Assembly (NCBI GenBank): GCA_028683555.1
Contig: JAQUHN010000009.1
Location: 1-45,167 of the forward strand
Length of the DNA: 45,167 bases
Source: Geobacteraceae bacterium
Lineage (GTDB): Bacteria > Desulfobacterota > Desulfuromonadia > Geobacterales > Geobacteraceae
Direction: 5' to 3'
A program made the position numbers and the translations under genes. The first letter of the stretch is position 1. Each line of letters opens with the position of its first letter. This document shows, piece after piece, positions 32,677-42,606 of this stretch. The notes under the pieces were generated by a model that had not been told where the DNA came from, did not search any database, and saw only the letters and a program-made list of their open reading frames with translations.

Positions 32677-33504
32677 ATGGTGTTTCCAGTGAGAAAGGTG
32701 ATGGCGATAGTTGTTTGCGCAATGCTGGCGGGCTGTTTCCAGGTGGAGACCACGGTTCGGCTCAACCCTGACGGCAGCGGCACGGTCGAGGAGAATATGC
32801 TGCTCAGCGGAAAGATGGTCGAACAGATGGAGCAGATGGCCATGGCGTTTGCCGGGCCTGACGAGAAAGCGAAGCCTTTTTCTCTCTATGATCCGCAAAA
32901 ACTTCGGGAACGTGCGGTCGGCATGGGTTCGGGAGTTGTCTTCGTCTCCGGCGAACCGTTGGAGAAAGAGGGGTTCAAGGGCTATCGGGCGACCTACTCC
33001 TTCAAGGATATCAATACGCTGAAACTGAGTCGCAAGGCTGAGGGACCGATGTCGGATGGTGACGGTTCCAAGGGCGGCACCGAGCAGCCGATTCAGTTCC
33101 GGTTTACGCCGGGACGGGAGGCGCGTCTCGTCGTTATTCAGCCGCATGCGGAGAAACAGACAGAACAACCGGCCCCTGATACGGTACCGCAACCGGCCAA
33201 GGAACAAAAAGCGTCAATGACGCCCGATCAGGAAAAAGCAATGGTTGAAATGCTGAAAGGGATGAAGTTTTCCCTTGCTATCGAAGTAAACGGAACCATA
33301 ACGGAAAGCAATGCCAGCTACCGAAACGGCAACCGGATTACCCTGTTCGAACTCGATCTCGGTCGTATGGTGCTGGATGCTGAAAAGCTGGAGCTGCTGA
33401 AAAAGGCCGAACCTGCTTCGCCGGAAGAGGCGAAAGAGATACTGAAGGCTCTGCCCGGGTTCAAGATGGAGTTGAATGATCCGCTGGAGCTTGTATTTAC
33501 CTGA
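32677..33504 (+). CDS. Lipoprotein of unknown function
   Basis: 275 residues with a lipoprotein signal peptide (VMAIVVCAMLAGC, lipid-bearing C20). After it comes a beta-rich start, FQVETTVRLNPDGSGTVEENM. The -RLNPDGSG- turn is common in lipoproteins with a ubiquitin-like or LppM-type domain. A Pro/Gln/Lys-rich linker (about residues 155-190) and a second helical-beta part ending LNDPLELVFT follow. GGGGGG lies just before the ATG. Likely anchored in the cytoplasmic or outer membrane facing the periplasm. Function unknown. Confidence 0.75.
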   Translation: MVFPVRKVMAIVVCAMLAGCFQVETTVRLNPDGSGTVEENMLLSGKMVEQMEQMAMAFAGPDEKAKPFSLYDPQKLRERAVGMGSGVVFVSGEPLEKEGFKGYRATYSFKDINTLKLSRKAEGPMSDGDGSKGGTEQPIQFRFTPGREARLVVIQPHAEKQTEQPAPDTVPQPAKEQKASMTPDQEKAMVEMLKGMKFSLAIEVNGTITESNASYRNGNRITLFELDLGRMVLDAEKLELLKKAEPASPEEAKEILKALPGFKMELNDPLELVFT

Positions 33505-33658
33505 AAAAAGCCTTGTAGCGGGTAAGCCGTCTGCTGTCGACAGAGACATTGTTCAAGTGTCCACCCGCAAGCTATCGGCAGGGGCTGGGTTGGAACAGTA
33601 TTTTTTTCGGGTTGTCGGCTGGACATCGTTCCAGGCACTTCATGGAAAGGATCGGAAA

Positions 33659-35131
33659 TTGATAGAGGTTGAAACGGAAAATACCGGAGTGGGCCAGTCT
33701 GCTGCCGATGATGGGCGTCGGCAGGGATACGACTTCGATCTCGCCATTATCGGCGGCGGCTTCAGCGGTGTCTGCACTGCCTGGCACCTGCTCACCCACA
33801 CGGGGCTGCGGCCTGCGTTCCGCTGCGTCATCATTGAGCCGGGCGAGCGGCTCGGGGCGGGGCTGGCCTATCGGACCGATTCCCCCTACCACCTGCTGAA
33901 CGTGCGCGCCAGGGGGATGAGCATCACCGCCGGCGATTCACGTTCCTTTGTCCGGTGGCTCGCCGAGGTTGCCCCGGAATATTCAGCCGACGATTTTGTG
34001 CCGCGCGGTGTTTATCGCCGCTACATCAACGCTTGCCTGGAGCAGGCGAAGGAACAGCGGCCGCCGGGCGCTTTGACCGTGTTGCAGGATGAAGTCCGGG
34101 CCGTGAAGCCGGAGGCCGGCTCTCGCGGATACCTGCTGAGGCTCAAGGCGGGTGGCGCCATCCGCGCCCGTGCGGTGGTTTTGGCGGTCGGTAACCTTCC
34201 CCCCAGTTCACCGTTGGGCAACGGCCTGCTCTGCTCGCCCTGGTGCGGGTCCATCGACTACCGCCGTATCGGGACACTCGCCATCGTCGGTGCCGGCCTT
34301 ACCGCGCTGGACGTCATCCTGGATGCTGAAGCAGCCGGATTTTCCGGGCGGTACTGGGTCATCTCCCGCCATGGCCTGTTCCCTCGCTGCCACCGGGAGC
34401 CGTTTCTGCCGGTTCCTCCTGAGCTGCGCGAGTGGGCCGGGCAACTCGCGGCGTCCCGGCCGAAACTCCGCCAAGTCCTGCGGGCTTTTCAGTTGCAACG
34501 GAAGTCGGGGGTTCACTGGGAGCCCTTGGTGGACGCGCTCCGTAGCGTTGCGCCGAGCATCTGGAACAGTTTCGATGTGGCGGATAAACGCCTTTTTCTG
34601 CGCCATCTCCGCACTTTCTGGAACACCCACCTTCACCGCTCGTGCGAGAGAAGCATTCAGGTGGTGACGCGACTGATGGATTCCGGACGACTGGAGCAGA
34701 TCCATGCCCGGGTGACCGCTGTCGAACAGCGGCAGGGGAGTTGCGACTCGGCAGTTCGGCTGCTGTTGCGTTCGGGAACGGTTTCGACCCTTGATGTGGA
34801 TGCGGCAGTGGACGGCATGGGACTTTTTTCCAATATTCGCAAGACCGACTCACCGCTGGTTGCCCAGTTGCTGGATGACGGCCTGGTGCAGCCGGATGAC
34901 TTTTGTCTCGGTTTGCGGGTGACTGGTATGGGGCACTTGCTGGCGGCGGACGGTACCGTCCGTTCGGATATGTTCACGGTCGGCACGCTGCGTCGCGGCG
35001 AAGAGTTGGAATGCACCGCCGTGTCTGAAATAAGACGGCAGGTAGCGGCGATGGTGAATGAGATCGTCAGGTTTATGGCAGTGGCAACGTCGGCCGAATC
35101 GGCTGCAGACCCTTCGATTGAGTACAGATAG
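33659..35131 (+). CDS. FAD/NAD(P)-binding protein (NAD_binding_9 type)
   Basis: 490 residues if started at the TTG at 33659, which has AAAGGA upstream and lies close to the conserved fold. An ATG at 33476 overlaps the lipoprotein gene and would add 61 unconserved residues. The N-terminal FDLAIIGGGFSGVCTAWHLL is a dinucleotide fold, followed by GERLGAGLAYRTDSPYHLLNVRARGM. This is characteristic of the FAD-NAD(P)-binding family related to HI0933-like and lysine/ornithine monooxygenase-like proteins. A second Rossmann segment IGTLAIVGAGLTALDVIL follows at mid-length. Probable flavin oxidoreductase; substrate unknown. The start is the least certain part. Confidence 0.8.
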   Translation: MIEVETENTGVGQSAADDGRRQGYDFDLAIIGGGFSGVCTAWHLLTHTGLRPAFRCVIIEPGERLGAGLAYRTDSPYHLLNVRARGMSITAGDSRSFVRWLAEVAPEYSADDFVPRGVYRRYINACLEQAKEQRPPGALTVLQDEVRAVKPEAGSRGYLLRLKAGGAIRARAVVLAVGNLPPSSPLGNGLLCSPWCGSIDYRRIGTLAIVGAGLTALDVILDAEAAGFSGRYWVISRHGLFPRCHREPFLPVPPELREWAGQLAASRPKLRQVLRAFQLQRKSGVHWEPLVDALRSVAPSIWNSFDVADKRLFLRHLRTFWNTHLHRSCERSIQVVTRLMDSGRLEQIHARVTAVEQRQGSCDSAVRLLLRSGTVSTLDVDAAVDGMGLFSNIRKTDSPLVAQLLDDGLVQPDDFCLGLRVTGMGHLLAADGTVRSDMFTVGTLRRGEELECTAVSEIRRQVAAMVNEIVRFMAVATSAESAADPSIEYR

Positions 35132-35785
35132 CCTTTCTTTCCTTGCTGGTGTCCTTGCGCAGCAGGCCGGAGATGTCTCGCAAATATCCGCTACCTGTCA
35201 GTCACCACCTTTCCCGTTGTCAGGCGGCATGGGAGGACACTGCTCCTGCCATGCCGTTACTCGTTAAGCTTGTCGTCAGGGCCAGGCTTGTGTTGCCACC
35301 GGCCCTTTTTGCCTGCTCCAGCAAGCGGTCGCATTCATATCCGCTGCTTTTTTTGCTTTGTCGATGTCTTCCTGTTGTCCTTTTCTCTCTCCCGTGACCA
35401 CTGGCAAATAGTGACAGCAACTGCTCGGTGCATCGTTGCCACAACCGGATCACGTCCATTTTCTGCGTAAGCAAACCGTCTATGCCGAATTTCTTTCTTA
35501 CTCTCCACAGAAACCTGACCTGAAGAAGCGTATGGTGTCCAGGTCTTGAAATCTCTGGATCCGATATTTCATGCGGCAGCCTGTTTGAACTAAAGAAATT
35601 ATCTGCCTCACCGATAAGACAAAGAAGCTGTTTGACCAGCCTGGGAATTGACCGATAAATCCCGGCAATGCCATGCCAGAAAGTCCTCCCGGCAGAGCCG
35701 GGCGAGAACCTCCCTGAAGCAAATTTCATTTGTTTACTGGTAAAAAATAATGGGTCGCCCCATGAACAAGAGGGATATGAGTGCC
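35132..35785. other. Intergenic region between FAD protein and serine hydrolase
   Basis: About 650 bases. A hairpin with 12-bp arms and one mismatch lies at 35226-35255 (GGCATGGGAGGA and its complement, 6-base loop) but has no T tract. A minus-strand frame at 35220-35729 would encode 169 residues, but it has no ribosome site, and its C-terminal half is composed of Ser/Gly/Arg/Thr-rich sequence with no recognisable domain. I leave it uncalled. Confidence 0.4.
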
Positions 35786-36898
35786 ATGAAAAAACTGCTC
35801 TTGCTGCTGATGTTCTGCGTGTTCCTGGGAAGTTGCTCCGGCAACGATGCAGAGCAACCGTTGCTCGACGAAAGCGAATTGAAAGAATTCGTCCGGGCGG
35901 AAATGGCTGCTTATGGTGTGCCTGGTATACAGGTGTGCGTCAGGGATATCACCGGCAACAAAACCATTGCTTTTTCCCTTGGCTACTCCAATCTGCAAAC
36001 CAAAGCGCCTCTTGATAACAGTACCCGGATAAAGATCGGCAGTATGACCAAGAGTTTTACGGCAATGGGTATCCTTCTGCTGGCCCAGCAAGGGCGCATT
36101 GATTTGAATGACGAGATTGGCAAGTACGTGAATACGGCAAGCGATGCATACCGTCACATAACCATAAAGCAGTTGATGAATATGAACAGCGGGCTCAGGG
36201 GGTATATTAACGATGATGACAGCGATTATATTACCGACCTGGTAATAGCCGATCCATCTCGTCAATTCACTCCTGAAGAGCTTGTTGCATACGGATTTGC
36301 CCTTACCGATGAGCAGGGAATGACCGGAGCCAGCGAGTTCCATTACAATAATACCAACTATATCCTGTTGGGTATGGTTCTCGAAAATGTCAGCGGAATG
36401 AGTTTTGCGGAATTCGTCCGCCAGGAAATTGTCGAGCCTCTGGGTTTGCCCGCAACCGATGTCCCCCTCGACAATAAGTACGGAAATAATGTCAGCAACG
36501 GCTATTACATCAACAGGAAAGAAAATACGACCGAGGATTATTCTGCCCTTGACCTTTCCTATGTCTGGAGTGCGGGAACGGTTATTTCAACCGCTTCGGA
36601 TCTGTGCAAATGGATGACATTGATCGGGACCAATAGGGTGGTTTCGGGCAGTGTGCGTGCCTACGTATATGACGGGTTGGTGATTCAGGCGGGAGGCATT
36701 CACTACACGTCGGGTTTGATCAATGAACCTGACAGGTTATGGCACAATGGCACGGTGCTCGGTTATCACGGCGAAATGTGCTACCTGAAAAATAAGGGTA
36801 TCGCAATTGCCGTGCTTTCGAACTGTTCGCTGGCAGGTATTGACGGGGACCCGATTAAGGAAATTATGAACGAAATAATCAGGCGGGTGAACAACTAG
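35786..36898 (+). CDS. Serine hydrolase lipoprotein, beta-lactamase/DD-peptidase fold
   Basis: 370 residues from the ATG at 35786; other in-frame ATGs lie at 35750, 35762 and 35777, and the only ribosome-site-like AGAGGG suits the last two starts imperfectly. A lipobox (FLGSC) follows a hydrophobic segment. The catalytic S-M-T-K is at about 86-89 (KIGSMTKSFTAMG), Y-N-N at 187-189 (EFHYNNTNYILLG), and a G-Y-H-G-E motif takes the place of the third K/H-x-G. This is the class C beta-lactamase/penicillin-binding family. It may be a DD-peptidase, esterase or amidase acting in the periplasm; lactamase activity should not be assumed. Confidence 0.87.
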   Translation: MKKLLLLLMFCVFLGSCSGNDAEQPLLDESELKEFVRAEMAAYGVPGIQVCVRDITGNKTIAFSLGYSNLQTKAPLDNSTRIKIGSMTKSFTAMGILLLAQQGRIDLNDEIGKYVNTASDAYRHITIKQLMNMNSGLRGYINDDDSDYITDLVIADPSRQFTPEELVAYGFALTDEQGMTGASEFHYNNTNYILLGMVLENVSGMSFAEFVRQEIVEPLGLPATDVPLDNKYGNNVSNGYYINRKENTTEDYSALDLSYVWSAGTVISTASDLCKWMTLIGTNRVVSGSVRAYVYDGLVIQAGGIHYTSGLINEPDRLWHNGTVLGYHGEMCYLKNKGIAIAVLSNCSLAGIDGDPIKEIMNEIIRRVNN

Positions 36899-37028
36899 AC
36901 CCGTGTATGGGTGCTTCTGGATTTTCGAATAGATGAGGTGAGTTGATGCTCAAGGTTTTTCAAGCCCGTTCAGATCGCCGGGCAGTTTTGCATCGGCATG
37001 CGCAGTCACAACCTGCTGGAGTTTCTCG

Positions 37029-40000
37029 ATGGCAATAAAAGCTGCCCCGTTCGCAAGCAATAATTCCCCTGTCAACCAGGTTGCCCTGAAGCACAGCATC
37101 CGGAGGCAATGGCTGGTGCTGGCCCTTGGCCTGGCTGTGCTGGCCGGTGTTTTCGGTTACCAGAGCTACACCACCTATCGGGATGTTACCATTCAGGAGC
37201 ACTACCGCCTGCAGACCCAGGCGCGGGCCATCGCGTCAAATGTTGAATATCAGCTTGAGTCTACAAACCTGACCCTGGCCTCGATCATCAAGGATATGCC
37301 CTATCTGCGGCACCACGAAAATCTGCAACTGGCCAATCGGCGCCTGCAGGCACTGTCGGATGCCATGCCCGGTATTCGCACCATGATGGTTCTTGACGCC
37401 GAGGGCACCGTGGTAGCTTCGAACCGGGAAGAGCTTGTGGGACGCAATTCCCGTGGCCGCGATTATTTTGCAACCCCCGCAAAAAGTAACAATCCTGAAA
37501 CACTATACATGTCCCCGCCGTTCAGGACCGTGCTGGGGGCCTTCCTGATCAATGTGTCCCGTATCATTCCCGCGGCAGACGGCAGCTTTGGCGGTGTCGT
37601 CACTGCTGCGCTCGACCCGGAATACTTCAATGTTTTGCTCAGTTCCGTACTCTATGCCCCCGACATGTTGAGCGCCATAACCCACGGCGATGGTATGCGC
37701 TTTATCGTTGTTCCCCAGCAGGGTGAACCGCCCGGCAGTAATCTGGCAGTGCCCGGCAGTTTCTATACTCGGCACCGGGCAAGTGGCAGGCGGGAAAGCG
37801 TGTTGACCGGAAAATCTCCCGGTTATAGGACGGAACGGGTCATGGCGCTGCACACGGTCAAACCGCAAAAACTGCACGTGGATAAACCGCTCTATGTAGC
37901 CTGCAGCAGGGACCTTTCCGCTGTATATGAAAGTTGGCGTGAAAATACCGTCAAACAGGCGCTCGCTTTTCTCGTTATCAGTTTTCTTGCAGGGACCGGT
38001 CTGCTCTATTTTCAACGGCGCCAGCGAGGACTGGCATTACTGGCGGAGCAAACCCAGAAAATGACAAACCTGCGGCTTAATTTGATGGAATATGCGGCAA
38101 CTCATGACATGCAAGAGTTTCTCAGTCATGCTTTGGATGAAGTATGTAGTGCCTGTGACAGTCCGATCGGTTTTTATCATTTTGTCGAGTCCGACCAGCA
38201 GACCCTCACCCTGCAGGCCTGGTCCAGCCGCACGCTGGAGGAATTCTGTTCCGCTGATCCGCACACACGGCATTACCCGGTGGAAAATGCCGGCGTTTGG
38301 GCCGACTGTATCCGCCAAAAACGCGCGGTTATTCATAACGATTACCTCTCGCTGTCCTACCGCAAAGGCCTCCCGGAGGGGCATGCTCCGGTAGTCCGCG
38401 AGTTGACCGTGCCGATCCTCCGTGCCGAACGGGTTATGGCAATCCTCGGGATCGGCAACAAGCCCGACGATTATACCGAGCTGGACGCTGAATTTGTTAC
38501 CCACCTGGCTGACATCGTGTGGGAGATCACAGAACGTAAACGGAGTGATGAAGAGCGGTTCAAGCTGGGTCTCCGCTATAAGACGCTGCAGTCCGTGTCC
38601 CGTGACGGTATCCATATCCTCGATCAGGACGGTGCCCTGGTGGAGTCGAATGCTGCCTTTCGCCAGATGCTGGGGTACGGCGCAGAAGATGACCTGTCGC
38701 TGCATGTCAGTGATTGGGATGCCAGCATCTCTCCGGAAAAACTTGCGGCAAAGATTCGGGAGCTGATCCATGCCCCGGCAGTTTTCGAGACCAGGTTTCG
38801 GCGTAAAGACGGAACCATCTCCGATGTCGAGATAAGTGCCTGTGGCGTTCAATTGGGTGCCGAATGGTATCTCTACGCTTCGGCCCGAGACATCTCCAGG
38901 CGCAAGGAAATGGAGTCCTCGCTGCGGGAATCCCGCCAGTTCATGACCGATATCTTTGATTTCCTGCCTGACGCAACGTTTGTCGTGGACCGGGAAATGA
39001 CCGTTATCGCCTGGAACAGGGCAATGGAGGAGATGAGTGGCGTAGCCAAGGAGCAGATGCTGGGACAGGGTGACCATGCCTATACCATTCCGTTCTATGG
39101 CGATCGGCGGAGTCAGTTGCTTGACCTGATCGATGTCAATGACGAGGAACTCAAGGCCAAGTACCAGGGTGTTGCCCGCCGGGGTGAATGCCTCTTTGCG
39201 GAAACCTTCTGCCCTGAACTGAATAACGGCAAGGGAGCCCATGTGTGGGCCGTTGTGGCCCCCTTATACAACAGTGATGGCACGAGAATCGGCGCCATCG
39301 AGTCTATCCGGGACATCACTGCCATCAAGGAGACAGAGGCCAACCTGGCCCGCTCCAACCGAGAACTGGAGCTGTTCGCCTATGTCGCTTCCCATGACCT
39401 GCAGGAGCCGCTCCGCAAGATTGCCGGGTTTACGGAACTGCTTGCCAACCGTTACCGGGGAACCTTTGATGAAAAAGCTGAATCCTATATGGCCTACATT
39501 GTTGATGGTGCCACGCGAATGCGCACCCTGATCAATGATCTGCTCAGCTACTCTCGGGTAATGCGCAGCAGCAAGGAACTGGCAAAAATCGACTGCTCCG
39601 GGGTACTTGCCAGGGTTGTCCGGGATATGGAATTGACTGTCAAGGAGAACGATGCCGAGATCGTCTGCGGGGCACTGCCGGTTGTTATGGCCGACTCGGC
39701 GCAGCTTGGGCAGCTGTTCCAGAACCTGATCAGCAACGCCATCAAGTACCGTGGCGTTGCGCCGCCCAGGATACGTATCGCTGCCGTCCGGCAGCGCAAC
39801 CACTGGCTTTTCTCCGTAGCCGACAACGGTATTGGCATTGCGCCGGAGTTTTTTGAGCGGATCTTCGTTATCTTTCAGCGCCTGCATACCAGAACGGAGC
39901 ATCCCGGTACCGGCATCGGTCTGGCGGTTTGCCAGAAAATCGTTGAACGTCACGGCGGTAAAATCTGGGTAGAGTCTACCGAAGGCACCGGTTCGACCTT

Positions 40001-40049
40001 CTTTTTCACCCTGCCCGTAATTCCACATGATCGGGAGAAACCTGCATGA
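37029..40049 (+). CDS. Membrane sensor histidine kinase (Cache-GAF-PAS-PAS-HisKA)
   Basis: 1006 residues. Membrane helix at about 28-45, then a periplasmic dCache-like sensor (about 55-300) with the motif DAEGTVVASNREELVGRN, and a second helix near 313-328. A GAF domain (about 345-490), two PAS domains (about 505-625 and 635-755), and a kinase core follow. The phospho-acceptor is H789 in YVASHDLQEPLRKIAGF, the phytochrome-type HisKA. The HATPase has NLISNAIKYRG, DNGIGIAPEFFERIF and GTGIGLAVCQKIV. GGAG lies seven bases before the ATG. It overlaps the REC-GGDEF gene by four bases, so its likely partner receivers are the next two genes. Confidence 0.94.
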   Translation: MAIKAAPFASNNSPVNQVALKHSIRRQWLVLALGLAVLAGVFGYQSYTTYRDVTIQEHYRLQTQARAIASNVEYQLESTNLTLASIIKDMPYLRHHENLQLANRRLQALSDAMPGIRTMMVLDAEGTVVASNREELVGRNSRGRDYFATPAKSNNPETLYMSPPFRTVLGAFLINVSRIIPAADGSFGGVVTAALDPEYFNVLLSSVLYAPDMLSAITHGDGMRFIVVPQQGEPPGSNLAVPGSFYTRHRASGRRESVLTGKSPGYRTERVMALHTVKPQKLHVDKPLYVACSRDLSAVYESWRENTVKQALAFLVISFLAGTGLLYFQRRQRGLALLAEQTQKMTNLRLNLMEYAATHDMQEFLSHALDEVCSACDSPIGFYHFVESDQQTLTLQAWSSRTLEEFCSADPHTRHYPVENAGVWADCIRQKRAVIHNDYLSLSYRKGLPEGHAPVVRELTVPILRAERVMAILGIGNKPDDYTELDAEFVTHLADIVWEITERKRSDEERFKLGLRYKTLQSVSRDGIHILDQDGALVESNAAFRQMLGYGAEDDLSLHVSDWDASISPEKLAAKIRELIHAPAVFETRFRRKDGTISDVEISACGVQLGAEWYLYASARDISRRKEMESSLRESRQFMTDIFDFLPDATFVVDREMTVIAWNRAMEEMSGVAKEQMLGQGDHAYTIPFYGDRRSQLLDLIDVNDEELKAKYQGVARRGECLFAETFCPELNNGKGAHVWAVVAPLYNSDGTRIGAIESIRDITAIKETEANLARSNRELELFAYVASHDLQEPLRKIAGFTELLANRYRGTFDEKAESYMAYIVDGATRMRTLINDLLSYSRVMRSSKELAKIDCSGVLARVVRDMELTVKENDAEIVCGALPVVMADSAQLGQLFQNLISNAIKYRGVAPPRIRIAAVRQRNHWLFSVADNGIGIAPEFFERIFVIFQRLHTRTEHPGTGIGLAVCQKIVERHGGKIWVESTEGTGSTFFFTLPVIPHDREKPA

Positions 40050-40954
40050 GCAAGAGCCCCTTATATACCGTCCTGCTGATCGAGGATGATGCCGGTGACG
40101 CCCTGCTGATTGAAGAGATACTTGAGCAGCAGGAATGCCTGGCGCGCCTTGTCACTGCCGAGCGCCTTGCCGAAGGGATGAGCTGCCTGCAGCATATCAA
40201 TTGCGATGCTGTGCTGCTGGATATGAATTTGCCGGATAGCAGCGGTCTTTCCACCATGACCCGCCTGATTGATTTTGCGCCCGGCATCCCGATCATTATC
40301 TTGACCGGCGACTCCGATGAATCCTTTGCTATTGAAGCGGTAAAATTGGGGGCACAGGATTACCTGGTAAAAGGGTCGATTGACGGCAAAATCCTGAAGC
40401 GTTCCATCTTTTATGCCGTTGAGCGCAAAAAATTGGAGCTTGCCCTGAAACAGACGCGAGACCTGTTTGAACGCCAGGCGCGCATTGACTATCTGACCGG
40501 CGTGTATAACCGTTTGATGTTAAACGAGCTGCTCGAAGCAGAGCAGCAACGGGCGAGGAGATCAGGCGCTGACTTGTCGCTGGTCATGTATGATCTGGAC
40601 CACTTCAAAAAGATCAACGACAGTTATGGACACACGGTGGGTGATCATGTTTTGAAAGAGGTTGCGCAGCTTGCCAGCAATAATGTCAGGGCTCATGATA
40701 TCCTGGCCCGTTGGGGTGGGGAGGAATTCGTGGTGCTTGTTCCCAATAGCGACTTGAATCAGGCAATCCTTCTGGCTGAGAAGTTGTGCTGCTTGTGCCG
40801 GTCGTATGATTTTGGCAATGGCCTGCAGGTTACCGCCAGTTTTGGTGTTACCCAATTCAGGGCAGACGACAATACCGAATCATTTACCGTCCGGGCCGAT
40901 GAGGCACTGTATTTGGCAAAAAGAAATGGCAGGAACCGGGTTGAATCAATATAA
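40046..40954 (+). CDS. Response regulator with GGDEF domain
   Basis: 302 residues. An N-terminal receiver has acidic pocket IEDDAGD and phospho-acceptor D59 in [12 protein letters not shown] helical linker (about 125-150) leads to a GGDEF domain with DYLTGVYNR and active-site G224-G-E-E-F228. The allosteric I-site R-A-H-D is kept at 215-218, five residues before GGEEF. It is therefore predicted to be an active, product-inhibited diguanylate cyclase making c-di-GMP, controlled by phosphorylation from the upstream kinase. Translationally coupled by an ATGA overlap. Confidence 0.94.
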   Translation: MSKSPLYTVLLIEDDAGDALLIEEILEQQECLARLVTAERLAEGMSCLQHINCDAVLLDMNLPDSSGLSTMTRLIDFAPGIPIIILTGDSDESFAIEAVKLGAQDYLVKGSIDGKILKRSIFYAVERKKLELALKQTRDLFERQARIDYLTGVYNRLMLNELLEAEQQRARRSGADLSLVMYDLDHFKKINDSYGHTVGDHVLKEVAQLASNNVRAHDILARWGGEEFVVLVPNSDLNQAILLAEKLCCLCRSYDFGNGLQVTASFGVTQFRADDNTESFTVRADEALYLAKRNGRNRVESI

Positions 40955-41003
40955 CCCGATACATTGGTATGAACGCAGTATCGTGAACGGAGATAGAATA
41001 CCC

Positions 41004-41444
41004 ATGAATGGAAAAAAGATTGTTGACGTACTACTGGTAGAAGATGACCCTGGTGATGTGGAACTGACCCGCGAAGGGCTTGCGGCAGGAAAGCTGCATG
41101 TCAATCTGCATACTGTTGATGATGGTTTGCAGGCGCTGAGTTATCTGCGGCGCGAGGAGCCATATCCGGACGCCGTTCGACCGGACATCATCCTGCTGGA
41201 TCTCAACCTGCCGCGAATGGATGGCCGGGAAACGCTGAAAGAGATCAAGGCTGATACTCGCCTGAGAAGTATTCCGGTGGTGGTGCTGACAACCTCGGAG
41301 GCAGACACCGATATCCTGAAATGCTACGACCTTGGTGCCAGTTGTTATATCTCCAAGCCGGTCGGGTTTGATGCCTTTCTGAAAGTAGTCAAATCGCTGG
41401 AAGACTTCTGGTTTACCGTGGTCAAAATGCCGCCCAAGGATTAA
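41004..41444 (+). CDS. Single-domain response regulator (Rcp1-like)
   Basis: 146 residues from the ATG at 41004; a GTG at 40983 is in frame. Receiver only, with [16 protein letters not shown]66 in [17 protein letters not shown] and the late [12 protein letters not shown]. The PGD-x-x-L start and the FDAF end are typical of the Rcp1 group, which partners phytochrome-like HisKA kinases. GGAG lies eleven bases upstream. It forms the third gene of the signalling operon and may act as a phosphate sink or a protein-interaction output. A terminator follows 45 bases after the stop. Confidence 0.92.
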   Translation: MNGKKIVDVLLVEDDPGDVELTREGLAAGKLHVNLHTVDDGLQALSYLRREEPYPDAVRPDIILLDLNLPRMDGRETLKEIKADTRLRSIPVVVLTTSEADTDILKCYDLGASCYISKPVGFDAFLKVVKSLEDFWFTVVKMPPKD

Positions 41445-41489
41445 GCTGTCAACAGCCTGTCCGTTGGCTGGTATGGAAAAATCCGCGTC

Positions 41490-41525
41490 TCCCCTGTGGT
41501 TGCCGTTGCTCCACAGGGGATTTTT
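41490..41525 (+). terminator. Intrinsic terminator of the signalling operon
   Basis: A perfect 10-bp stem (TCCCCTGTGG at 41490-41499 with 41511-41520) and an 11-base loop are followed at once by five T residues. It ends the kinase, REC-GGDEF and REC operon. Confidence 0.93.
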
Positions 41526-41834
41526 GTTCCGGTCTGCACCATGCTCACTGCCACCTGCCATTGCCAGACTCTCTCGAGGACTTTCTCAAATAAAATCAAA
41601 ACGGGAAGTTTTCGCTACAAGCTTGCCAATGCTGTGAGGTTTTATTGATAGTTTATTTTCTATACTGGCCTGCTGAGGATTGGAGAGTATACCCTGCGCA
41701 GCGAGGCCGCCATCAGTTCATCCAGTGGTTCCTTTCTTTGCTCCCTCCCTGTGCCCACCCGGCAATCGCCAGATAATTAAAAATATAATGTGATTTTGTC
41801 TTTAATTTTCAGTTATTTATAACTTTTTAGACTG
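41526..41834. other. AT-rich intergenic region
   Basis: About 310 bases after the terminator with no gene. The composition falls to AT-rich near 41770-41830, consistent with an upstream promoter element for the rubredoxin fusion. Nothing else is recognised. Confidence 0.5.
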
Positions 41835-41862
41835 TTGACAGCCAGCTGTTTCCAATTATGCT
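41835..41862 (+). promoter_or_regulatory. Sigma70 promoter of the rubredoxin fusion
   Basis: TTGACA (41835-41840), a 16-base spacer and TATGCT (41857-41862) lie at the end of an AT-rich block. This would give a leader of about 60 bases before the ATG at 41931. The word TTTACTAGA occurs twice in the leader. Confidence 0.7.
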
Positions 41863-41930
41863 TTACTAGAGGTGTATTGTCCGGTCGAATGTTTTTACTA
41901 GAAGGAGTAGCGGTCAGAAGGAGGCACAAA

Positions 41931-42356
41931 ATGGAAAAATATCAGTGCAGATGCCAGTACGTTTATGACCCGGAAATCGGAGATCCCACGCAAGCTATCC
42001 CGCCAGGCACGCCATTTGAAAAACTGCCTGACACTTGGGTATGCCCGTTGTGTGGTCTTGAAAAAAAATTCTTTGTCAAGAAAGAAGGGAAACCCACCTC
42101 GGAATCCGGACACCCCACCATCAAGGTCAAGGTAAAATGCTTCAGTACGCTGAGAAATGCCGAAAAGTGTGACTTCAAGGACGGAACGGAGCACGAGTTG
42201 TTTGAAGGCTCCAATGTGCATGACCTGGTCGAGAAACTGGAAATCCCCCTTGAGGCAATCATGATTGTCTTCGTCAACCACAAAGAAGTTGATTTCCAGA
42301 CCGTCCTCAAAAACGGGGACCATGTGGCTCTGTCCCCGAAGACCGGGGCCATGTGA
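41931..42356 (+). CDS. Rubredoxin fused to a MoaD/ThiS-like domain
   Basis: 141 residues; GGAGG lies before the ATG. Residues 1-52 are a rubredoxin: [33 protein letters not shown] is nearly canonical in spacing. However, the first cysteine pair is C6-R-C8 (C-x-C), one residue shorter than the usual C-x-x-C. The second is the normal CPLC. Residues about 60-141 form a beta-grasp domain ([53 protein letters not shown]) like MoaD/ThiS, but the chain ends GAM rather than the Gly-Gly needed for thiocarboxylation. It is probably a cytoplasmic electron carrier with a docking domain. Function unknown; monocistronic. Confidence 0.85.
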   Translation: MEKYQCRCQYVYDPEIGDPTQAIPPGTPFEKLPDTWVCPLCGLEKKFFVKKEGKPTSESGHPTIKVKVKCFSTLRNAEKCDFKDGTEHELFEGSNVHDLVEKLEIPLEAIMIVFVNHKEVDFQTVLKNGDHVALSPKTGAM

Positions 42357-42376
42357 GGTGGCAGGGGGGCTCCTTA

Positions 42377-42417
42377 TAGAGGCGCCGGGCTGGATTGGGA
42401 CTTTTACGACGCCTCTA
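42377..42417. repeat. Weak inverted repeat after the rubredoxin fusion
   Basis: TAGAGGCG (42377-42384) pairs with CGCCTCTA (42410-42417) across a 25-base loop, between convergent genes. It has no T tract, so it is at most a weak transcript end. Confidence 0.3.
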
Positions 42418-42606
42418 GTACGGCTTCAGTGCAAGAATATGGTTAGCGGGAAGGCTCCAGAACCAGGCACAGTGACTGATTTGTGTAAAAGATGGTGACC
42501 GATTACAAGAGGCTTTGGGGAACTTCCGGCCCAGCCCGGGTCTAGTGATTATAAGGGTTTCCGGATGGAAACCAATGAAGCCTGTGAGCTTGGGGGACGT
42601 CCCGCT

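Noticed and set aside
35220-35729. Minus-strand frame of 169 codons between two plus-strand genes
   Set aside because: No ribosome site, no recognisable domain, and a Ser/Thr/Arg/Gly-rich second half; a database search could still rescue the N-terminal half.
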